DNA from: Maledivibacter halophilus
GTDB taxonomy: Bacteria; Bacillota; Clostridia; Peptostreptococcales; Caminicellaceae
Assembly: GCF_900167445.1 (NCBI RefSeq)
Contig: NZ_FUZT01000005.1
Coordinates: 112,439-176,438 of the forward strand
Reading direction: 5' to 3'
Length of the DNA: 64,000 nt
The notes under the pieces are model-generated. The model was not told the DNA's origin. It saw only the letters and a program-made list of their open reading frames with translations, and made no database searches. Of this stretch, positions 1-7,917 are shown piece by piece; position 1 is the first letter of the stretch; every line of letters begins with the position of its first letter. Position numbers and translations under genes: made by a program.

Positions 1-939
1 TATTCTTTCTATAGAGTTCAGTAATTGCTTAATACTTATATTCTGATTTAATAAATTTGAATAAGCTAAGGCAAATCTATCTGAATATGCAGTAAATGCA
101 ATATAGTATTCATAAAGTAATCTATCCTTTAAAATCATTACGCAGCCAACTACTAGTACTATTATTGACATAATAAAGCTTAGGGTATTTTTTACAAAAT
201 AAGCAGTTATCTCTATTTTACTAAACTGTAATTGCTTATTTTTAACATTAATAGCCTTTTCTTTGTATGTATCTAAAACGATATTTCTTAATCCTAATAC
301 TTTTATACTCTTTAATCCATAAAGTATTTGATGTATAAAATTTATATACTTATCTCTAGTATTTAATATTTTTTTACCTTGCTCTTTAATCTTAAAACCG
401 TATTTGATGTTAGTAAGTGCTATAAGTGGTGTAAAAAGCAATATTATAATACCAAGTAATAAATTCATTTTTAACATAATTATTGTCAAAATAGTTATTT
501 GGATTATATTTAGAGATGTTTCAAAAAAATAGTTGAGAATTGATGATGCAATTGATGGGGCATCACTTTCAAGAATTTGTTGTAAATTACCTTTTTCAAA
601 ACTTAGAAAATCATTGTATTCCATATGTATTACAGTATGATATAGATATGTCTTTATGTTGTATGTGATCTCCAATGCCACTTTTTCTTTTAAATATTTT
701 TCAGTTACCTCACATATTGATAAAATAACATAGATACCTGTGATTCCAATAATGTAATATATCAGCAAATCAGAGCTTTTATTAAATAATAGTACTAATA
801 GCTTTCCCCACAATAATGGCTGTAATACATTTAGAATGACCTGTAAAATAAGTAACAATTCAATTAAGAATATAAGCAACTTAAATTTTTTAAAAAAAGG
901 AATTAATTTTAGGAGTAATTTATAACTGCCTTTTTCCAT
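1..939 (-). CDS. ABC exporter, N-terminal transmembrane part (partial, runs off left edge)
   Basis: The frame is open from an ATG at 939 to the window edge (313 residues, no stop), so only the N-terminal part is seen. It begins MEKGSYKLLLKLIPFFKKF and contains about five hydrophobic helices with the spacing of a type 1 ABC exporter transmembrane domain, including a coupling-region-like stretch around LSFEKGNLQQILESDAPS. The nucleotide-binding domain would lie off the left edge. A GGAG Shine-Dalgarno sits 7 nt upstream of the ATG and a good promoter lies at 967-995. The family exports drugs, lipids or peptides; the substrate cannot be told. The RiPP locus 2.3 kb to the right makes peptide export possible, but the genes are not in one operon. 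Confidence 0.75.
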   Translation of the reverse strand, partial: MEKGSYKLLLKLIPFFKKFKLLIFLIELLLILQVILNVLQPLLWGKLLVLLFNKSSDLLIYYIIGITGIYVILSICEVTEKYLKEKVALEITYNIKTYLYHTVIHMEYNDFLSFEKGNLQQILESDAPSIASSILNYFFETSLNIIQITILTIIMLKMNLLLGIIILLFTPLIALTNIKYGFKIKEQGKKILNTRDKYINFIHQILYGLKSIKVLGLRNIVLDTYKEKAINVKNKQLQFSKIEITAYFVKNTLSFIMSIIVLVVGCVMILKDRLLYEYYIAFTAYSDRFALAYSNLLNQNISIKQLLNSIERI

Positions 940-966
940 TTTTTATCTCCGTTTCCATTTTTCTTA

Positions 967-995
967 ATTATATACTATTTCTATTTTTTTGTAAA
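967..995 (-). promoter_or_regulatory. Sigma-A-type promoter of the ABC exporter
   Basis: On the minus strand TTTACA (990-995) and TATAAT (967-972) are separated by exactly 17 bp, about 30 bp upstream of the exporter start codon. Confidence 0.6.
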
Positions 996-1060
996 TATTT
1001 ATTTTTTACCCATATATTCAAATTCCCCACAACTTTCTAAGGTACCGGTTATAACCCGAC

Positions 1061-1156
1061 TTACTTAACAAGATTTACTTCTTCTGTCTTTAAAGATGCA
1101 TGAAATGACTCTATACATGCATTATCATAGGGATTACCTTTACCACTAAAGGAATG
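1061..1156 (-). pseudogene. IS3-family transposase remnant
   Basis: Only the last 30 or so residues remain: the frame reads HSFSGKGNPYDNACIESFHA and then SLKTEEVNLVK before a stop at 1061-1063. The GNPYDNACIESFHASLK block is the region around the last catalytic Glu of the DDE integrase core of IS3-type orfB proteins. No start, inverted repeats or orfA are visible, so this is a dead fragment. Confidence 0.75.
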
Positions 1157-1176
1157 AATAATATTAAGTGTACTGT

Positions 1177-1890
1177 TTATAGTACAGTACACTTTTTCCA
1201 AATAAGAATTGCATCCTGTGTCGCCTTTGTAAATTCTTCGTTTGACATTTGTGCAAGGTTCTTGTAATCGCCAATGAGATAATACACTGCTGTTATATCC
1301 TCTTTAGATAGAATAGACTCTCCATTTTTATCGGAATCAACCATTATGTTATTTCCTATTGAAAACTGCTTAACTTCATTCTTATGTGGCTTTGAGAAAT
1401 ATTTAGTCCAGATAGAATCAGTGTAGTAAACAAAGACAACATCTTGCTCTATACCATTTTTTTCAATTGTCTTAGTATACGTATATATGCAATGATAGTC
1501 TTTGCTATTAAATAGGATATTAATCACTCCATCGTCTGCTATATCCACACTTAACAGTTCATCTTCATACAAAATTGGAATCTCATAGTGAAATATAAGA
1601 GAAAAACCTGCTAAGAATACTACAATTGCACATAACACTGAAACTGCTGATATCATCATTGTTTTTCGAAATAGTTTCTTTTTGAGTCCTTTTAATCTAT
1701 CAAATTTTGCTTGCTCCGTTGCTTTCTCAATATTACTTTGAATGAAATCATTATTCATACTGTCAAGATATTTTTTACAATCATTACATTCTAGTAAATG
1801 TTTCTCAACCATACTACGACTTTCGTTACTACAAACATCATCATGATAGAGAGGTAATAAGTCTTTAACTATTTCACATAAATTTTTCAT
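1177..1890 (-). CDS. Zinc-finger (zf-HC2) anti-sigma factor
   Basis: The N-terminus holds a putative zinc-binding anti-sigma domain with a His-x3-Cys-x2-Cys pattern (HLLECNDCKKYL, around residues 31-42). One transmembrane helix follows at about residues 77-100 and then an extracellular domain of unknown fold. Such proteins hold a partner ECF sigma factor at the membrane and release it on a signal. The start overlaps the stop of the upstream sigma gene by 4 bp, so the two are co-translated. The inducing signal cannot be told from sequence. Confidence 0.85.
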   Translation of the reverse strand: MKNLCEIVKDLLPLYHDDVCSNESRSMVEKHLLECNDCKKYLDSMNNDFIQSNIEKATEQAKFDRLKGLKKKLFRKTMMISAVSVLCAIVVFLAGFSLIFHYEIPILYEDELLSVDIADDGVINILFNSKDYHCIYTYTKTIEKNGIEQDVVFVYYTDSIWTKYFSKPHKNEVKQFSIGNNIMVDSDKNGESILSKEDITAVYYLIGDYKNLAQMSNEEFTKATQDAILIWKKCTVL

Positions 1891-2357
1891 TTTAAGCCCT
1901 CCTTAATTTTAAGCTTTGCACGATAAAATGTGACTCTTGCCCAGCTTTCTGTTCTATCAAAAAGCTCAGAGATTTGTAAAAATGATAATTCCCCAAACAC
2001 TCTTAAAGAGAAGACCTCTTTATATGGTTCATTTAAAAAATGGAGTTTTTTGTGTATCTCCCACGCTGTTTCTTTATTCATTAACTTTTGCTCTATACTT
2101 TCACTTTCTTTTTCTTCATAAGGTTTATCTATAACACGCTTACTCTTTCGGTATAGTGAAAAGTAAGTGTTTTTTGCTATTTGGCACAACCAAACTCGCA
2201 TTTTACAGTTGCCTTCAAATTTATCTATACTTCTCAAAGCTTTAAAAAACGTTTCTTGAGTTATTTCATTTGCCAAACTATCATTACGACATAGTGACAA
2301 AGCATATTTATAAACATCACCAAAATATTGAGAATATATTTCTTCAAATTCAGTCAC
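1887..2357 (-). CDS. ECF sigma factor
   Basis: This is a 156-residue sigma-70 family protein with only regions 2 and 4. Region 2 covers about residues 5-70 (YKYALSLCRNDSLANEITQETFFKAL) and region 4.2 about 105-150 (PYKEVFSLRVFGELSFLQISELFDRTESWARVTFYRAKLKI), ending in a helix-turn-helix. The start is GTG with a GAGAGGTGA Shine-Dalgarno. It is coupled by a 4-bp overlap to the zf-HC2 anti-sigma factor downstream, which almost certainly controls it. The regulon is unknown. Confidence 0.9.
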   Translation of the reverse strand: MTEFEEIYSQYFGDVYKYALSLCRNDSLANEITQETFFKALRSIDKFEGNCKMRVWLCQIAKNTYFSLYRKSKRVIDKPYEEKESESIEQKLMNKETAWEIHKKLHFLNEPYKEVFSLRVFGELSFLQISELFDRTESWARVTFYRAKLKIKEGLK

Positions 2358-2415
2358 AATTTCACCTCTCTTTCATTCATAAGACCCATGGAACTAAATT
2401 TCGTTACAATTTTTC

Positions 2416-2448
2416 AAAAAAAATTTAAGCGTGCTGTTTGACACGCTT
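2416..2448 (-). terminator. Leftward terminator-like hairpin
   Basis: AAGCGTG (2427-2433) pairs with CACGCTT (2442-2448), and the minus strand continues into eight U residues. It lies just upstream of the sigma gene and would end a transcript arriving from the right, although no intact gene feeds it. Confidence 0.5.
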
Positions 2449-2780
2449 GCAAAATGTATGTAAATTGCTCTAAATAAGTCTCTTGATTTCTACTAAAGAT
2501 TAATTTCCTTATTTCTGCTACAAATATGAACTTTTTTATGATTAAATCAATTTTAATTTCTTTGCATATTATACCATGTTTTGATAGCACCTGACTATAA
2601 AGCATTATACGCATTTCAATTCCAAAAATGCAAAATTTAGATTCTATTATATCCTCTACAAAACTATTATTTATGGTCTATTTCTATTTTACCAAAGTCA
2701 AATATCATTAAATGAATGTTAAATAATATGGTTTACTATAAATAAGATAAATCTTTTGTTAGAAGACAACTTTGCCACAA
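2449..2780. other. AT-rich stretch without a convincing gene
   Basis: No reading frame with recognisable protein features was found on either strand. A 66-codon frame at 2414-2614 runs through the terminator hairpin and looks like chance. Confidence 0.5.
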
Positions 2781-2815
2781 AAAGAAAGCAGGTAGGCCTA
2801 CGCCCTGCTTTCTTT
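2781..2815 (-). terminator. Strong hairpin, leftward terminator
   Basis: AAAGAAAGCAGG (2781-2792) is perfectly complementary to CCTGCTTTCTTT (2804-2815), with an 11-nt loop. Read leftward, the 3' arm ends in a U-rich run. It sits at the end of a degraded region that once held genes. Confidence 0.6.
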
Positions 2816-2889
2816 CACTTTACTGCATTAATTAATGCTGCAAAAGCTACAATTAATTCTGTCCCGATATTGTTGATATTAAAGATTTT

Positions 2890-3035
2890 TTAATAGAACG
2901 TTAATATTAAGATTCCATTTGTCATATTCAACAAAAAGTCCAGATCATTCCCAGTTTCTATCTTTTCTTTTACATATATTCTAACGCTACCACATTCTTT
3001 ACATAAATCAGCATAGAACCATTAAATTTGCGAAG
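2890..3035 (-). pseudogene. Zinc-ribbon-like gene fragment
   Basis: A frame ending at 2890-2892 reads FYADLCKECGSVRIYVKE and continues for about 20 residues. The CxxCG followed by RIYVKE looks like the last strand of a zinc ribbon. No start codon is available: just upstream the frame is lost, and a plausible continuation lies in another frame, so a frameshift is likely. The parent family was not identified. Confidence 0.4.
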
Positions 3036-3269
3036 TAAAGAAATTAATGACTTTAACATCTTAATATTTGATTGGTCAAAAACCTTCTAATATTCTTTGC
3101 GAATCATGCGTATTCTTGAAAAAACATATTGTACCATATTCTCAGATTAATTTTAAGTGATTCCTTAGAGTAATAAATTTCAAAAAGTCACTTCTAAATT
3201 ATGTAATAACATATAACAATATTAAATCTTTAAAGGCCCCTCGTAAAGTAATTTCACATGCTGTAATAC

Positions 3270-4577
3270 TTAACAAGCGTTGTTGTCTCTTATTTCTATA
3301 ACCTTTGAATCTGCCTTTTCTTGTAATAAAAATTCGTATATATCCTCGGGTTTAAGTGGAACCTTATCACATATATCTTTAAGTGTAGATCTTTTTTCAA
3401 TAGCTCTAAGTATCTTTATTCCCTCGTTTGTGTATTCAGTAGTTATACCTAGATTAGGATAAAATATCTCGGACTCTATAATAGCATAAGGCTTACATAG
3501 CTCAAAACTCACTTCATAGGGAAGATCAAAACTTCTTAATCTCTTTAATGCCTCCTGACATAAACTTGGCATAGTTTCCCTTGTGCTGAATGGACATGGT
3601 ATACAAACATCTTGATATTTACACTCATTACATACTTTATTAATATTGTTTTTATGTAGACTTTCTAGAAATGGCTTCATAGATTCTCCAAAATCATTAT
3701 TCCAATTATCTCCATTTTCAACGTTTATATTAAAGTTTGTATATGTCTGACATGGAGATATGTTACCATATGGATCTGCATATATTTCACTAGATAATGC
3801 TGTACACCCAGAGCTATCTGTAGATAAGTTTGAGCCAGTTTTTTTGTTGAAATATTCATTTATAATAGGAAATTCATTTAAAATAGAAAGCTTTACACCT
3901 GGATTTTTTATACCATATCTTAATAAATCCTCAAAAAAATCTAAAGTTTCACTAGTCTTCATTTCAAGTAAATCCTTATTTATATAAGCATTTCCAGCGA
4001 GTGTTAGCTTTGTAACCTGATATATTATATCCAAGTCCTTGGTTAGCTCTATAAAAGAATAGATATCATTTTTATTTAATTTATTTGCCACAAAATTTAT
4101 ACCTAGCTTAACCTTATTTTTTTTATTTCTATTTTTATTTAAATTATCTAAATACTTAAGAGAACTTATAGCTCTTTCCCATGTACCCTCACCTCTTATA
4201 AGATCGTGAGTATCCTTAAGCCCCTCTATACTAATAAATAGGGATTCAATATCGCAGCACATTATATTATCTAAAAGAGATTTGTCAACTTGTCCATTAG
4301 TTATGATTAACACCTTCATATCCTTTGAATTTAAATAACTTATAATATCAACTATATCCTCATGTATAAGTGGCTCACCGCCTATCAGATTAACAGCATC
4401 AACAAAATCACTGACATAGTCTAATAACTTTTTATAATTTTTATACTCTGATTTATTATCCTCAAGCAAATCAATAGCAGCACAATGCTTACACCTTAAA
4501 TTACACTTATTAGTTATATCCCATGTTAATCTCAATCTATCACCCCATATATATAATATATTGTGGGGCTGGCTCAT
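3270..4577 (-). CDS. Radical SAM/SPASM peptide maturase
   Basis: The 435-residue protein has the radical SAM motif CNLRCKHC at residues 25-32 (Cys25-x3-Cys29-x2-Cys32), followed by GGEPL, which helps bind AdoMet. A SPASM-type domain for auxiliary iron-sulfur clusters begins near GCTALSSEIYADPYGNISPC and continues through VCNECKYQDVCIPC to a final Cys near PSLCQEAL. The last 60 residues look like a small winged-helix or PqqD-like peptide-binding segment. Enzymes of this type install thioether or carbon-carbon crosslinks in ribosomal peptides. The precursor gene lies 48 nt upstream (4626-4709). The ATG at 4577 lies in a hairpin and has no clear Shine-Dalgarno; a TTG at 4535 preceded by GGGGTGAT is an alternative start, removing 14 residues. 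The exact product class is not known. Confidence 0.85.
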   Translation of the reverse strand: MSQPHNILYIWGDRLRLTWDITNKCNLRCKHCAAIDLLEDNKSEYKNYKKLLDYVSDFVDAVNLIGGEPLIHEDIVDIISYLNSKDMKVLIITNGQVDKSLLDNIMCCDIESLFISIEGLKDTHDLIRGEGTWERAISSLKYLDNLNKNRNKKNKVKLGINFVANKLNKNDIYSFIELTKDLDIIYQVTKLTLAGNAYINKDLLEMKTSETLDFFEDLLRYGIKNPGVKLSILNEFPIINEYFNKKTGSNLSTDSSGCTALSSEIYADPYGNISPCQTYTNFNINVENGDNWNNDFGESMKPFLESLHKNNINKVCNECKYQDVCIPCPFSTRETMPSLCQEALKRLRSFDLPYEVSFELCKPYAIIESEIFYPNLGITTEYTNEGIKILRAIEKRSTLKDICDKVPLKPEDIYEFLLQEKADSKVIEIRDNNAC

Positions 4578-4596
4578 ATATACAGAGTCCAGCCCC
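4565..4596 (-). promoter_or_regulatory. Hairpin over the maturase start codon
   Basis: GGGGCTGGCTC (4565-4575) pairs with GAG-T-CCAGCCCC (4585-4596) with one bulged base and a 9-nt loop. The start codon of the maturase (4575-4577) lies at the loop edge. The stem is unusually GC-rich for this genome. It lies between precursor and maturase and has no U-tract, so it may lower maturase translation or protect the 3' end of the precursor message rather than terminate. Confidence 0.55.
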
Positions 4597-4625
4597 CAAT
4601 CCTCTATAAAATTACACTTTAAATA

Positions 4626-4709
4626 CTACCAGCAAACGTCAGTACAATGTCCTCTAGGATAAACATTCTTAGTACTCTTTTTAACTTTCTTTTCTTTAAC
4701 TTTAAACAT
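4626..4709 (-). CDS. RiPP precursor peptide (27 residues), putative
   Basis: A short frame begins with ATG at 4709 and stops with TAG at 4626-4628. A GGGAGAG Shine-Dalgarno (4715-4721) sits 5 nt upstream. The first 16 residues are Lys-rich and leader-like (nine Lys residues); the C-terminal part is YPRGHCTDVCW with Cys22, Asp24, Cys26 and Trp27. The stop is 48 nt before a radical SAM/SPASM maturase on the same strand, the usual layout of a modified-peptide locus. The CxxxC spacing would suit a thioether crosslink, and the terminal Trp is another possible target; both are inference. I do not recognise it as a member of a named precursor family. Confidence 0.75.
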   Translation of the reverse strand: MFKVKEKKVKKSTKNVYPRGHCTDVCW

Positions 4710-4721
4710 AAAATCTCTCCC

Positions 4722-4966
4722 TTTTGATGTTTTTTTATTGATTGATATACATTAAATAAGACTTAATATATAAAGCACAGCTTAATTTAAAAATATATCA
4801 ATCTACTAATACAATAACTATGTACCTATATAAAAATTTATACATACAATTTATATTTTTTATAAAATTTTGTTAATATAAACTAAAAGAAACATAAGCA
4901 TAAATTTCAGCACATCTTTTGATTAGAAATCTCGCCAGCATATTCTATTTATCTCAACCATATAAC
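4722..4966. other. AT-rich upstream region of the RiPP locus
   Basis: No further precursor copy, transporter or regulator is visible here. It presumably holds the promoter of the locus, but no pair of -35 and -10 boxes with good spacing stands out. Confidence 0.4.
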
Positions 4967-5001
4967 AAAAAACCACAAAATATAGTGTTTTGTGGTTTTT
5001 T
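4967..5001. terminator. Bidirectional terminator
   Basis: AAAAAACCACAAAA (4967-4980) is perfectly complementary to TTTTGTGGTTTTTT (4988-5001). It has A/T tracts on both sides and lies directly downstream of the htpG fragment. Confidence 0.8.
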
Positions 5002-5033
5002 CAAAACAATGATTACAAGTTCACTTATTAATT

Positions 5034-5315
5034 CTAATAATATACGGGGATGGCCCGACTCACTAGCTCTTCCTTTGTCATTCCTGTACCAGTATCAGAA
5101 ACCTTTAAAAACCTATTTTCCTTATCATCAGTAACTTTTATATAATAATTCTCTTTATTAAAAGTTAAAGAATCATCGGTTAAATCCTTACAATATATCT
5201 TGTCAATTGTATCGCTAGAATTAGATATTAATTGTCTTAAAAATATTTCTTTGTGGGTATAAATGGAATTAATTATCATATCCAATAGCCTTTTAGACTC
5301 TGCTTTAAACTCCTT
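5034..5315 (-). pseudogene. htpG: htpG (Hsp90) N-terminal fragment
   Basis: The frame reads [14 protein letters not shown] and then [18 protein letters not shown], which is the start of bacterial Hsp90. It continues to [12 protein letters not shown] of the ATP-binding lid before diverging to a stop at 5034. Only about 90 of the roughly 630 residues remain. An in-frame TAA sits directly before KEFK, so the natural start is lost too. Both ends are broken and the fragment cannot make a chaperone. Confidence 0.85.
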
Positions 5316-5426
5316 TTAATAGCTAAATATAATATTTAAAAGAAATATTTAGAAAGGAAATTCTTTTCTTAAAATAGTTTCCTTGTTATATTTATTAACA
5401 ATACCTTTACTCTAACTTCTAAAAAC

Positions 5427-6329
5427 TTATTTAATATACTCACTACCTGCTAAAATATCTTTAATTACATCCGTTGGAATAACAAATTCTGGATTGCCCA
5501 TATATCCAGCAGCAACTTCATATTTATCAAATACAACTACCAATTTTCCATCTTCATTAATATAAAAGTTTTGCTCCTTAGATATTTTTTCAAATCCTTC
5601 CATAGGCTCTTCATCAGTGTCATCTGCAATCCAATAAGTCTTATCTTCATGATCCTCCATCTGTGTTCTCATTTGGCTGATAATATTTTTACTTATTACT
5701 TCTATATAGCTACCATCTTTAAATAAGCTAGGTAGCGTTATTAGAACTTGTTTCTTTTTATCGATAGTATCATATTTTAATTCTGTATAAGAAGATCCAG
5801 CTGTCTTTACCACATATCGTTTTATAGAAAATACCAAATCATTATCAGTAATTATTTCATATCCAGCATCTACACCAATATTTCCTCCCCCCTTTTCTTT
5901 TAATTCTTCCATTTCCGCTATAAATTGATCATACAATTTTTTATTCTCTTCTATATATTTTTCATTTAAACTATTCTCCAGCTCTTGATTACCTAAGCCT
6001 TGTATTCGTGGTACTTTTATATCAGCATTAAATTTCTCCTCATCCACAGTATATTCTTTAAAAGTCAATACTTTTACCATTTCTCCAACAATCGGCACCT
6101 TGGATAAATTATCTGCAAATACTGAACTTGTATTAATTCCTACTGTTAACACCCCTATCGTAGCAGCAATAGAAGCTGCTATTGTTACTGTTCTTTTAAA
6201 TTTATTTTTTCTTTTCTTCATATTTGCACTGCTCTCCTTTATAGCTTTTCTAACAACATAGTCTAATTCTTTTGGAATAGGTATATCCATATATTCCTTT
6301 TTCAGACGCTCCAGATTTTTATCTTTCAT
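5427..6329 (-). CDS. RsiV-like anti-sigma factor (DUF4163/DUF3298)
   Basis: The cytoplasmic N-terminus (about residues 1-45) should bind the sigma factor. One membrane helix follows at about 47-70 (TVTIAASIAATIGVLTVGIN), then an extracellular part resembling the paired DUF4163 and DUF3298 domains of RsiV and PdaC. In Bacillus subtilis and Clostridioides difficile RsiV binds lysozyme and is then proteolysed, freeing SigV. The gene starts 48 nt after the partner sigma gene. Lysozyme as the inducer is inferred from the family, not from this sequence. Confidence 0.8.
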   Translation of the reverse strand: MKDKNLERLKKEYMDIPIPKELDYVVRKAIKESSANMKKRKNKFKRTVTIAASIAATIGVLTVGINTSSVFADNLSKVPIVGEMVKVLTFKEYTVDEEKFNADIKVPRIQGLGNQELENSLNEKYIEENKKLYDQFIAEMEELKEKGGGNIGVDAGYEIITDNDLVFSIKRYVVKTAGSSYTELKYDTIDKKKQVLITLPSLFKDGSYIEVISKNIISQMRTQMEDHEDKTYWIADDTDEEPMEGFEKISKEQNFYINEDGKLVVVFDKYEVAAGYMGNPEFVIPTDVIKDILAGSEYIK

Positions 6330-6377
6330 GTCGAAACCTCCTATTAACTTTTATAATAATCCTTTTTATTTCATTTT

Positions 6378-6890
6378 TTATAGTGCATTGGATATCAACT
6401 TGTTTTCATTCTTCATTTTAATTTGTAGTTTTTCAAGACCTTTATATAAGCGAGTTTTTACCGTATTTACATTCTCATCTAATATTTCAGCAACTTCTTT
6501 CAGTTTTAAGTCTTCAAAGTATCTTAATATGATTACACTACGGTATTGATTAGGTAAATCATCTAATGCAAGCTTTAAATCAAAGTCTTCATACTTGTCT
6601 ACCTGACCCGAATCATATCTACACAAAGTATCTTCTTCTACTACTACAACTCTTTTTTTCTTTCGTAGAAAATCTAGTGAAGTATTTACTATAATCCTAT
6701 AAAACCAAGTTTTTATGTAGCTGGGGTTTTTTAAAGAATCAATTGATGAAAAAGCTTTATATATTGACTCTTGAACAATATCCATAGCATCTTCTGAATT
6801 TTTCACATAACTATATGCTAGTCTATAATGATTATCTTTAAACTTGATTACATAATCTGTTATTTCTTCTTCCAAACTATTTCTTTTCAT
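6378..6890 (-). CDS. sigV: ECF sigma factor, SigV-like
   Basis: The 170-residue protein has ECF region 2 (YRLAYSYVKNSEDAMDIVQE, about 22-41) and region 4 (PNQYRSVIILRYFEDLKLKEVAEILDENVNTVKTRLYKGLEKL, about 112-155). The RsiV-type anti-sigma gene follows on the same strand, which supports a SigV assignment. In relatives SigV turns on peptidoglycan modification genes, such as O-acetyltransferase or deacetylase, that give lysozyme resistance; none of those targets is next to it here. Confidence 0.8.
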   Translation of the reverse strand: MKRNSLEEEITDYVIKFKDNHYRLAYSYVKNSEDAMDIVQESIYKAFSSIDSLKNPSYIKTWFYRIIVNTSLDFLRKKKRVVVVEEDTLCRYDSGQVDKYEDFDLKLALDDLPNQYRSVIILRYFEDLKLKEVAEILDENVNTVKTRLYKGLEKLQIKMKNENKLISNAL

Positions 6891-6997
6891 GAAACATAAT
6901 TGCTCCTTTCTTCTATTTAAGATACGTATCTTAGTTAACTTACACTATATAGACGGCTATGTCTTATAAAAAGTTTTAAAATTATTTTTTTTTTAAT

Positions 6998-7014
6998 AAA
7001 GGGTACCGGATACC
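6998..7014. repeat. GGTACC-type dispersed repeat, diverged copy
   Basis: AAAGGGTACCGGATACC resembles the element seen at 7742-7766 and 30319-30343 and lies next to other mobile-DNA scars. Confidence 0.35.
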
Positions 7015-7040
7015 ATCCAAATCTTTTGAACCTTTTATAT

Positions 7041-7164
7041 TGTTATCCACCCCTAATAGTAAAAAAAACTCCGGGAGGTCAACAACAACTATTTTAATTA
7101 TAAATGAAATAGTAATTGCAATGTATAAATAGGTTTTTATAGTACCTACTAGGAATTATGCAAT
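7041..7164 (+). CRISPR. Eroded CRISPR leader with one decayed repeat
   Basis: An inverted repeat (TGTTATCCACC at 7041-7051 and GGTCAACAACA at 7077-7087) is followed after 21 nt by ATAGTAATTGCAATG (7109-7123). It is followed by a repeat-like GTTTTTATAGTACCTA (7133-7148) that runs on to 7164. The same order of inverted repeat, 15-mer and repeat occurs on the minus strand at 62347-62160. There the inverted repeat is better preserved and the repeat matches the array at the right end. No cas genes or spacers remain here. Confidence 0.6.
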
Positions 7165-7167
7165 TTT

Positions 7168-7212
7168 AAAAAACTGTCTGATTTATATTAGTTCTAAAAC
7201 AGACAGTTTTTT
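7168..7212. terminator. Hairpin terminator
   Basis: AAAAAACTGTCTG (7168-7180) is perfectly complementary to CAGACAGTTTTTT (7200-7212), with a 19-nt loop and T or A tracts on both sides. Confidence 0.65.
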
Positions 7213-7535
7213 GCAGTTTTTCTTATACATTCTTAATATGGTTTATACATTCAAATCTTTGAAATTTTTTTGAACATAGGCCACATCCTATAGCAATATT
7301 TAGAAATCTTGTATTTCTTTCTAACTCAAAGTATCCGCTCCATCCCTTTATTCTAACTATTTTTCACTGAATTTTCTGGCGGCTTGAATTTTTAGTTTAA
7401 AAAATCAAAATTATAATATAATATAATTGAAGGGAGCTTCAGAGCTCTACATTAAACAATCGAAAATACATTGTTAAAAATGTCGGCAACTATTCCATCG
7501 GGCATCACCCCTTTATCTTCTGTTTATGCTCATCA
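7213..7535. other. Gene-free stretch
   Basis: No coding frame, RNA gene or clear repeat was recognised between the hairpin and the transposase fragment. Confidence 0.5.
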
Positions 7536-7687
7536 TCAGCTCCCATGATATGTACAAACCCATTTTCTTGCATCTGCAATGGGTTTAAATCCATCACCAA
7601 GATATCCTAGTCTATATTTTAAAATTCTAAACCCAGCTTCTGAATATAGATTATCATTACTTACTCTTGGTCTTGAATAAGAAATAA
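7536..7687 (-). pseudogene. IS3-type transposase C-terminal fragment
   Basis: The frame reads ISYSRPRVSNDNLYSEAGF and then RILKYRLGYLGDGFKPIADARKWV before a stop at 7536-7538. SRPRVSNDNxxSEAxFxxLKYR is the end of the DDE integrase core of IS3/IS481-like transposases, including the catalytic Glu. About 50 residues remain and there is no start codon. Confidence 0.75.
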
Positions 7688-7741
7688 ATATTTATAATAT
7701 ATATCTTAAAGTAAATACCTCGAGTGTTACCAATTAGAATG

Positions 7742-7766
7742 AAAGGTACCAGGTATCTTTTTATTT
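7742..7766 (+). repeat. GGTACC-type dispersed repeat
   Basis: AAAGGTACC, one variable base, then GGTATCTTTTTATTT. It is identical at 24 of 25 positions to 30319-30343. Such short elements are often scars of transposon ends in Clostridia. Confidence 0.5.
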
Positions 7767-7836
7767 GTAGAGGGAACTAGATGAAATAGAAAAGAAATTA
7801 AAAAAACAAAAGAAAATTTACATTAACAGGGATTAA

Positions 7837-7889
7837 AACGCCTAGATTTTAATCTAAATAAAAAGATTAAAGACTAGACGTTGTTTTTT
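7837..7889 (+). terminator. Imperfect hairpin, possible rightward terminator
   Basis: AACGCCTAGATTTTAATC (7837-7854) pairs imperfectly with GATTAAAGACTAGACGTT (7865-7882), followed by G and six T. No intact gene reads into it. Confidence 0.35.
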
Positions 7890-7917
7890 AAGAATATTAT
7901 AAGAATTGTAGGGGATT

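Noticed and set aside
2414..2614. 66-codon minus-strand frame
   Set aside because: It runs through a terminator hairpin and its C-terminus is the translation of that hairpin.
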